From NCBI RefSeq assembly GCF_964340395.1, contig NC_135563.1, positions 3,884,422-3,948,421 of the forward strand: DNA of 64,000 nucleotides. Reading direction: 5' to 3'. The notes under the pieces were generated by a model. The model searched no databases and had not been told where the DNA came from. It saw nothing but the letters and a program-made list of their open reading frames with translations. Made by a program: the position numbers and the translations under genes. The stretch comes from Glandiceps talaboti (taxonomy: Eukaryota > Hemichordata > Enteropneusta > Spengelidae). This document shows positions 57,502 to 64,000 of the stretch, piece by piece. The stretch's first letter is position 1. Each line of letters opens with the position of its first letter.

Positions 57502-58787
57502 CAACTTAAAGTCAAAAACCGCTGAACCGATTGCCATGATATTTGGTGGGTCCATTACCTTGGGTGTCCAGTTGGGAAATTGTTCAAATCAAAATGATCG
57601 CATCACAGGTGTGTGATTTGGGTCTAAAAATGTGATTTTGGGTCAAAAAACTTAAACTCAGAAACTACTGGGTAGATTGGTGCGACATTTGGTGGGAACA
57701 TTCTTAAGGGGGTGTAAAGTAAGATTTGTTCATGACATGATGATTCCATCAGTGATATGCAAATTAGGGCTAAAAATGTATCTTTTTGGTTGAAAATCTA
57801 TAATTCCAAAACTACTGAGCAGATTGGGCTGAAATTTAATGGGAATGTATCTAGGGATGTATGGACAAAGAAATCTTAAGCATACAATGATTCCATGAGT
57901 GATATGCAAATTAGGTGTAAAAATCTTCATTTTTGGTCAAAAACTTATATCTCAAAAAGTACTTGGTCACCGAGTCTGAAACTTAGTGAGATGTTTCTGA
58001 AAGTGTTATTCTGCACATTTTCTTCAAAACATTTTGACAAAATTGGCCCTAGCGACCATGACCACGCCCTTAGCAACAACCAAAATGGCAGTATATTTTG
58101 GTCAAATAACAACATCATCTGGTAGGCAAATGAGTAAACATTCAAAAAATGTCTGCAAATACCCTAGCAACCATGACCACGCCCATAGCAACGGCAAAAC
58201 GGTCGTGTATTTCACAAAGATAACAACAGGGATTGATAGACAATTGAATATACATTCAAAAAATGTATGTAAATTTGACAAGCAACAAGACCACGCCCAC
58301 AACAACAGCCAAATAATCACGTATATTGCAAAGATGACAACAGGAATAGAAAGACAAATGAATAAACATTCAAAAAATGTATGCAAGTGTGCCTACGAAC
58401 AAGACCACGCCCATAGCAACAGCCAAATGATTACATATATTGCAAAGATAACAATGGGGATTAATAGACAATTGAATAAACATTCAAAAAATCTATGTAA
58501 ATATGCCTAGCAACAAGACCACGCCCATAGCAACAGCCAAATGATCACTTATATTGCAAAGATAATATTAGGAATTCATACACAAGTGAGCAAAAACATA
58601 CAAAAATGTATGCAAATATATCTAACAACATGACCACGCCCATAGCAACAGCCAAATGATAGCATATATCGTAAAGATAGCAACATGGTTGGATAGGCAA
58701 CTGGATAGTCATTCACCAAATGAACACTTATTGTTAGCATGGACTACCATATGGATAAACATTTTTAAAAACTGTACAGTTGTGCTA
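57344..58787 (+). mobile_element. TIR element with 11-bp ends, GT tract and internal tandem units
   Basis: Starts TAGCACAACTG and ends with its complement CAGTTGTGCTA. After a small hairpin (CTGAACTGAGGTTCAG) comes a GT tract (57402-57498). Next are about three ~150-bp units with ACTTAAA.TCAAAAACC and GATATGCAAATTAGG, then five or six ~117-bp units with CACGCCCATAGCAACAGCCA. Short frames only. Relatives: 42087-42745 (inverted) and 60418-60800 (truncated). The ~150-bp units match the 26.1-29.4 kb satellite. Confidence 0.75.
57402..57498. repeat. (GT)n microsatellite inside the TIR element
   Basis: About 48 GT units; a shorter GT tract holds the same place in the copy at 60418. Confidence 0.97.
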
Positions 58788-60417
58788 CAACGCCATTGGC
58801 GGTATTTTTAAAAAAGAGATTGGGAATTATAAAGGCACAGGTAAAGTGATAATCAAGTTATAAGAATCATACAGAGTCAATGAGTCAATTGCCTTGTTAA
58901 GTACATCTTAGTAAATTCCTGCTTAATTTCAAAGACATTATATTTGTCAAGTTTTGCATTCAAATATTCAATCAATCAGTCAGTCAATCAGTCAGTCAAT
59001 CAGTCAATCAATCAATCAATCAAGTTTATTATATGTGATAGGCCATATCCCTTACAAGTATACAACTACAACTGCTGACATCACATCATGGACGAATGGA
59101 AGATGTTACAAACAGGGAAGGTAAACAACTGAATGGGATTCATAACACTTGGCACAGCAGGTAGGAACAGCAGAGACTTGTATTACATTTCATGGTTTGA
59201 TAAGGACAGTTTTATGGCCTCTTTATGTGTACATGAAATGCCAGGAGAACTGGAAATTTGTTTGTGAATATGAACTATTATGTAAAGAGGCCATACAACT
59301 GTTCTTATCAAATAATGGAATGCTATAGAAGTCTTTGTACTTCCATCATACTGTGCCAAGTGTTATTAATCCAATTCAGTTATTTACTTTACCTGTTTAT
59401 AACAGATTCTGTTCGTCTACAGTCTGATGTCTGAAGTTGAAGGTGACAATAGGCATTCACTCATGAACTAAAACAATGCTAACAGCTGTTGACATGCCTG
59501 TGACAACGTTTTTCATTTCATTGGTTTTAGCAACTTTCATTCACATGTAGGCGAGTGATAAAACATCAAATATTAATTTAAATGATCATTTACTTTCAAT
59601 CATAAGGTTTATAAAAAATTAGCAAAGATACATGACAGTGATGAGGAAAAAATTCAATATTTTTAAAAATAGAAATATAGACATTTAGTCTGCAGTTATT
59701 GGGACAAACACTGCCGTAATGATAGGTTTTGAAGGCATAATCATTCTGAAGTACTATTGAAAATACTGTTCCTTGATTTTTATGAATTCCAGATCTCTTC
59801 CACAATGGATTCACCATGTGTATATAAATGATTTACAAAGTTAGGTTATTGATCTATAAAAGTGATAAACTTAGGTAAAAAAACACTCACAGTGTTTGTG
59901 ATCAGTCCTGGGTGATGATCGTCATCAAATTTAGTTACTTAGCTGATGATCTAACAAGCTGATAACTATTTGTGGGCTTGTTATGAAGAGTTGTATTACA
60001 TTTGATTGTGTGCTGTAGTTATTCTTAAAATTGATGCTTTTCGTAAATAAATGCCATATTTTTATGAAATATTTAATGAGAGATTATAAATTATAATGAT
60101 AAATAGATATAGAAAGATATAATGTATAATTATCTAAAGCTATTTACATAAGTGTAGGAAGGTATTATGTGATGCAGAAAGTTAGATGCATAAGTTTTCA
60201 ATTATTTTTTATTTGGATGACATCACTTATACCAATAATGGAGTTTTCTGATATGATATGATATTTGCATCATAAATTCAGTGAAACTCTTGCAAGGTTT
60301 GTTTGATGGGATTCCTATGATCTTAGATTCAATAAAACTAAATTGATAAATGAATATAATATATGTTTTTTGTTTGTCATTTGTGGGATAGTAGACTGAG
60401 TGATCTGTCATTGTTTT
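58788..60417. other. Intergenic DNA with one hairpin element
   Basis: AT-rich; CAATCAGT repeats at about 58970-59022, then the inverted-repeat element at 59108-59405. No protein-like ORF is visible in the remainder. Confidence 0.55.
59108..59405. mobile_element. Imperfect hairpin MITE
   Basis: Arms of about 130 bp: TAACACTTGGCACAG, TTTGATAAGGACAGTTTTAT and GGCCTCTTTATGT at the left are matched in inverted order at the right (ACATAAT..AAGAGGCCATAC; ACTGTGCCAAGTGTTA). No clear target duplication. Confidence 0.65.
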
Positions 60418-60454
60418 TAGCACAACTGAACTGAGGTTCAGTAGGCTTGATGGA

Positions 60455-60502
<48 letters not shown>

Positions 60503-60800
60503 CTTAAAGTCAAAAACCGCTGGACCAATTGCCTCGGTATTTGATGGGAATAATTCTTTGATGAAAAATTGTTCAAATGAAATTGATTGCATTGGAGATG
60601 AGTGTTTTTGGGTCAAAGATTTTTGGTAAAAAAACTTAAACTCAAAAACTACTAGGCAGATGCCTGAAATTTGATGAGGATGTTCTTAGGGGTGTGTAAA
60701 GTTAAGTATTGTTTATGACATGGTGATTTTGTCAGTGATATGCAAATATTAGGTCTCAAAATGTCGCTTTTTGTTCAAAGATCTTTATTCCAAAACTACG
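60418..60800 (+). mobile_element. Truncated copy of the TAGCACAACTG element
   Basis: Begins TAGCACAACTGAACTGAGG, then a GT tract (60457-60501), then CTTAAAGTCAAAAACCGCTG and GATATGCAAATATTAGG units in the same order as 57344 onward. The right end is missing. Confidence 0.8.
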
Positions 60801-61060
60801 TGTTTTTTATCAAAATGTTTTTATATGCAATTTTAAAACAAACAAACAAGCAACAAAAATATATAAATTTCTAAGACAATTCATGTTAAAACTCAAGAAT
60901 AATAGACCATGTCAACTCAGATCTTTGAGATCTATGGTCAACGCGTAGACTGCAAGAATACAAGAATACAAAAGTACAAGTGGAAAAAGAGTTGCAACGT
61001 TGAGGGCGACAGCAAGTGAGTCATTGGCTCCCATAACTCATTGCGAGAAACTGCTACAAA

Positions 61061-62653
61061 ATGGCTGCCCCCAGTAAAGCTGACGAAAGTATTGTCGATA
61101 ACAACCCAGTTGGCGACGACACCGAATCTTCCGTAACTTTCGAATCATTGGTATGTATAAATAAGGTTATTGAAGTGTTAGATCAGTATATGGATATTTT
61201 TTTGATATTCCCCGCTCGTGGTCTTGTACCTTCTAATATCTTGACCCGACGTTCGCAAAATAATGTTGTGCAATAACATGGCACACGTGTTGCCGGTGTA
61301 TCGTATCCGTCGTTGTGTGCATGTTGGCTGGAAGTCGTGTTTCCAAACGGAGTATAAACAAGAACAGCTGTAAAATCAACGACAGTGAGGTGTTGAACTG
61401 TTGAGGAAAACCACGTCTCCTAGTCTGAGGTCACATGGTTTAGATGTAAATGTCCAGTCTTGACGAGTGTGAAGCTACCATCATATCCATATTCATCTTC
61501 ACTTTCAAAAGTTGACCTCTGCGATCAATGTGAATATGATGATAGCTTACACATTCATCATCAGATTCGAAGTACTTCCGAATGGGTACGAATATGCGTT
61601 CGGCAAATCACATATCCTTCATTGGCAGGTTGAAATCATGTGATTGTAATTACTTTTCACTTGATTTGCCTGGATTTGCATGCTCTCTTGTTATTTTTGC
61701 CAGAGTATCCAATTTGCACCATGAATTATTGTTGCATGGACCATTATTTTTCACAATCGATTGCGTTGACCGATCCTGATCAAGGGAACTACACACATTG
61801 TGATAATTGTGGTCTTGACAACACTATATTGTGTAAATTTCACCAGTGTAAGTGTTAAGTAGGGTTTCAAAGATAGCAGCACTGTGGGAAATCAAAACAC
61901 ACCCAGCCAGGCCGTATTTTATTACATACTCATACAGGTTTTTTGTACACCCAAATATTGATATTTCATTTTCAAAGATATGGGAAAGGCGTACTAAACA
62001 TTCAAATTAGTTTTTTATATGACAACAATAATTCATGGTGCAAATTGGATACTCTAGCAAAAATAAGAAAAAACCATGCAAATCCACGCTAATCAAGTGA
62101 AAAGTAACTGCAATCATATGATTTCAACCTGCCAATGAAGGATTTGTGATTTGCCGAACGCTTGTTTGTACCCATTCGGAAGACTTCAAATCTGATGATG
62201 AACGTGTGAAGCTATCATCATATTCACATTGAGAGTAGAGGTCAACTTTGAAAGTCACAGTGAATATGAATATGAATATGATGGTAGCTTCACACTCGGC
62301 CAGTCTTGTTATTTTAAATTTTTATTATATAATTTATCTTCAGGGTGTTGTCAGTTCCCTCTGTGAAGCTTGTGAACAGCTCAAATGGAAACACCCAACT
62401 AAGATTCAGAGGGAAGCATTGCCTGTTGCTTTTGAAGGTATTTACGATAATTAATTCTAAATATAATAGTCAATTTGTAATATTTGTTGTAACTGCATGA
62501 ACTTACTCAAGTCTATGAGACCCAATTCGTCTGATTTTGTTTCAAGTGAACTAATGAGTATAAGGTGTACCATGTATTTGTTAATTTTTTCATGTTGTCT
62601 CTTGTGAGATAGCCATAAGGTATTGCAGAAGCCAATTTTGAGTGCGTGACTGA

Positions 62654-62685
<32 letters not shown>

Positions 62686-63608
62686 GTGTGTATGTATGTA
62701 TGTATGTGTGTGTGTATGTATGTATGTGTGTGTGTATGTATGTATGTATGTGTGTGTGTATGTATGTATGTACGTACGTATGTATGTATGTATGTATGTG
62801 TATGTATGTATGTATGTATGTATGTATGTATGTATGTATGTATGTGTGTGTGTATGTATGTATGTATGTATGTATGTATGTACGTACGTACGTATGTATG
62901 TGTGTGTGTATGTATGTATGTATGTATGTATGTATGTATGTATGCATGCATGTATGCATGTATGTATGTATGTATGTCTGTATGTATGTATGTATGTATG
63001 TATGTATGTATGTATGTATGTATGTATGTATGTATGTATGTATGTATGTATGTATGTATGTATGTATGTATGTATGTATGTATGTATGTATGTACGTACG
63101 TACGTACGTACGTACGTACGTACGTACGTACGTACGTACGTACGTACGTACGTACGTACGTACGTACGTACGTACGTACGTACGTACGTACGTACGTACG
63201 TACGTACGTACGTACGTACGTATGTATGTATGTATGTATGTATGTATGTATGTATGTATGTATGTATGTATGTATGTACGTACGTACGTATGTATGTGTG
63301 TGTGTGGTGCGTGCATGCGTGAGTGTTACTTTGATACTGCAGTATTCAGATTCATTAATTTGTATGATACTTCCTCCATCAATACCAAAATCTGAAATTG
63401 TTGTTTTGTAATTTAACAGGAAAGGATGTGATTGGTCTAGCTGAGACTGGATCAGGAAAGACAGCAGCATTTGCATTACCAATATTACAGGATTTATTAG
63501 AACATCCACAGAGATTATTTGCATTGGTTTTAACACCAACCAGAGAGTTAGCTTTTCAAATATCTGAACAGTTTGAAGCACTTGGCTCAACTATAGGAGT
63601 GAAATGTG
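61061..63608 (+). CDS. DDX47: DEAD-box RNA helicase DDX47 (Rrp3-like), first 124 codons in three exons; continues beyond window
   Basis: ATP-dependent RNA helicase of the nucleolus, required for pre-rRNA processing (yeast Rrp3). Exons: 61061-61150, 62344-62437, 63420-63608; GT-AG borders, phases join, and the last donor is GTAAGT at 63609. The start context is AAAATGGCTGCC. Motifs: Q motif with Phe28 and PTKIQ (Gln52); Walker A AETGSGKT (69-76); motif Ia PTRELA (101-106) followed by [12 protein letters not shown]. The stretch [20 protein letters not shown] is essentially the vertebrate DDX47 sequence. The DEAD, SAT and helicase C motifs lie beyond 64000. Intron 1 holds an 837-bp TIR element; intron 2 holds a long TATG/TACG microsatellite. 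Confidence 0.95.
61463..62299. mobile_element. TIR element of 837 bp with exact 9-bp TSD in DDX47 intron 1
   Basis: Arms of about 280 bp (61463-61745 and 62025-62299), imperfectly inverted: CGAGTGTGAAGCTACCATC ends and an inner AATTGGATACTCT..CAAAAATAA / its complement. Target duplication CCAGTCTTG at 61454-61462 and 62300-62308. The middle has a short plus frame ending in a Cys-rich stretch ([14 protein letters not shown]) of unknown meaning. Confidence 0.9.
62656..63310. repeat. TATG/TGTG/TACG microsatellite in DDX47 intron 2
   Basis: About 650 bp of TATG and TGTG units with a central block of about 32 TACG units (about 63092-63221), then TATG again. Long frames on both strands here (for example minus 62457-63590) are repeat artefacts. 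Confidence 0.97.
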
Positions 63609-63690
63609 GTAAGTCTGCTAACTGGTGAATGTTGTAAGTCAGGGAATGAAAACTTGAAGTGAAGGTGGTAAGCCAATCAGTGGAATTAGT

Positions 63691-63722
63691 AAGTGAGTGA
63701 GTGAGTGAGTGAGTGAGTGAGT
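63691..63722. repeat. (GAGT)n microsatellite
   Basis: Eight GTGA/GAGT units in DDX47 intron 3; the remainder to 64000 is AT-rich intron with nothing recognised. Confidence 0.9.
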
Positions 63723-64000
63723 CTGGCAAGTCATCAGATGAAATGACAGTTAAGAGTTTTCAATTGAAATGATAGTGAAGTGTTGGTCAGCAGGTGAAAA
63801 GTTTAAGATGGTCTGTTAGTCCAAGATCAACTCATTTGCAATGAAACTGACACTTTTGCTAAAAACTCCAACTTATTGAGGCAAAGTACAATGTTGAGAG
63901 GCATGACATACATGTAGCTAATGAGTTGAGCTTTTGCCAGGAAACTTAGCACATTGAAGTAAACATAGCGTTGATTTTAACTATCTGAAGTTGTTTAAAT

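Noticed and set aside
57895-58510. Frames up to 158 codons across 57.9-58.5 kb
   Set aside because: They translate the ~117-bp tandem units of a repeat element (repeating HSKNVCK), not a gene.
62457-63590. Frames of 222-377 codons over the TATG/TACG array
   Set aside because: Microsatellite artefact (YVCM, TYIH, VRTY periodicities); the minus frame also runs across DDX47 exon 3.
1-64000. tRNA or rRNA genes
   Set aside because: No tRNA cloverleaf or rRNA-like sequence was seen, apart from the SINE's tRNA-like head.

Overview
The window is animal (metazoan) nuclear DNA. It is AT-rich, with split genes carrying GT-AG introns, CR1/L2-like LINEs, a tRNA-derived SINE, TIR elements and MITEs, minisatellites and long microsatellites. 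The genes and repeats suggest a marine invertebrate (deuterostome such as hemichordate/amphioxus-like, or lophotrochozoan). The species cannot be fixed from sequence alone, and that guess is inference.

Three conserved genes anchor the window. (1) Insulin-degrading enzyme (IDE, M16 zinc metalloprotease) runs on the minus strand at about 1.3-11.3 kb. Ten exons give the first 443 codons; the rest lies beyond the left edge. (2) A threonine synthase-like 2 gene (THNSL2, PLP-dependent lyase family) runs on the plus strand at 46.4-56.7 kb. It is complete, with eight coding exons and 477 residues. (3) The 5' end of the DEAD-box RNA helicase gene DDX47 runs on the plus strand from 61.06 kb, with three exons, and continues past the right edge. 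All exon joins keep phase. These genes act in separate pathways (peptide degradation, amino-acid/PLP chemistry, rRNA processing) and nothing suggests an operon-like unit.

Between 11.3 and 46 kb the DNA is mostly mobile and repetitive. It holds two opposed, decayed, unrecognised ORFs (13.2-14.8 kb) and a TIR element with a broken SAP-like gene (15.15-17.58 kb). A MITE with perfect 71-bp TIRs and a 9-bp TSD sits at 18.74 kb. A diverged direct duplication (19.26-20.41 and 22.26-23.46 kb) flanks part of a 51-bp minisatellite region. An imperfect palindrome spans 24.4-25.65 kb and a 158-bp satellite with trimeric higher-order structure spans 26.1-29.4 kb. An unknown 195-codon ORF with TATA/CCAAT-like upstream signals lies at 30.3-30.9 kb. 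An inverted pair of nearly identical LINEs (31.4-37.9 kb) and a foldback element (38.56-41.24 kb) complete the region.

The introns of the three genes hold further elements. The most informative is a 1.84-kb TIR element in a THNSL2 intron (50.23-52.07 kb). It carries a broken ORF and is itself invaded by two hairpin MITEs with 9-bp target duplications. Five insertions in the window, from several TIR families, show 9-bp TSDs. Tandem repeats have also duplicated splice donors (IDE exon 10, THNSL2 exon 3) and a splice acceptor (THNSL2 exon 6).
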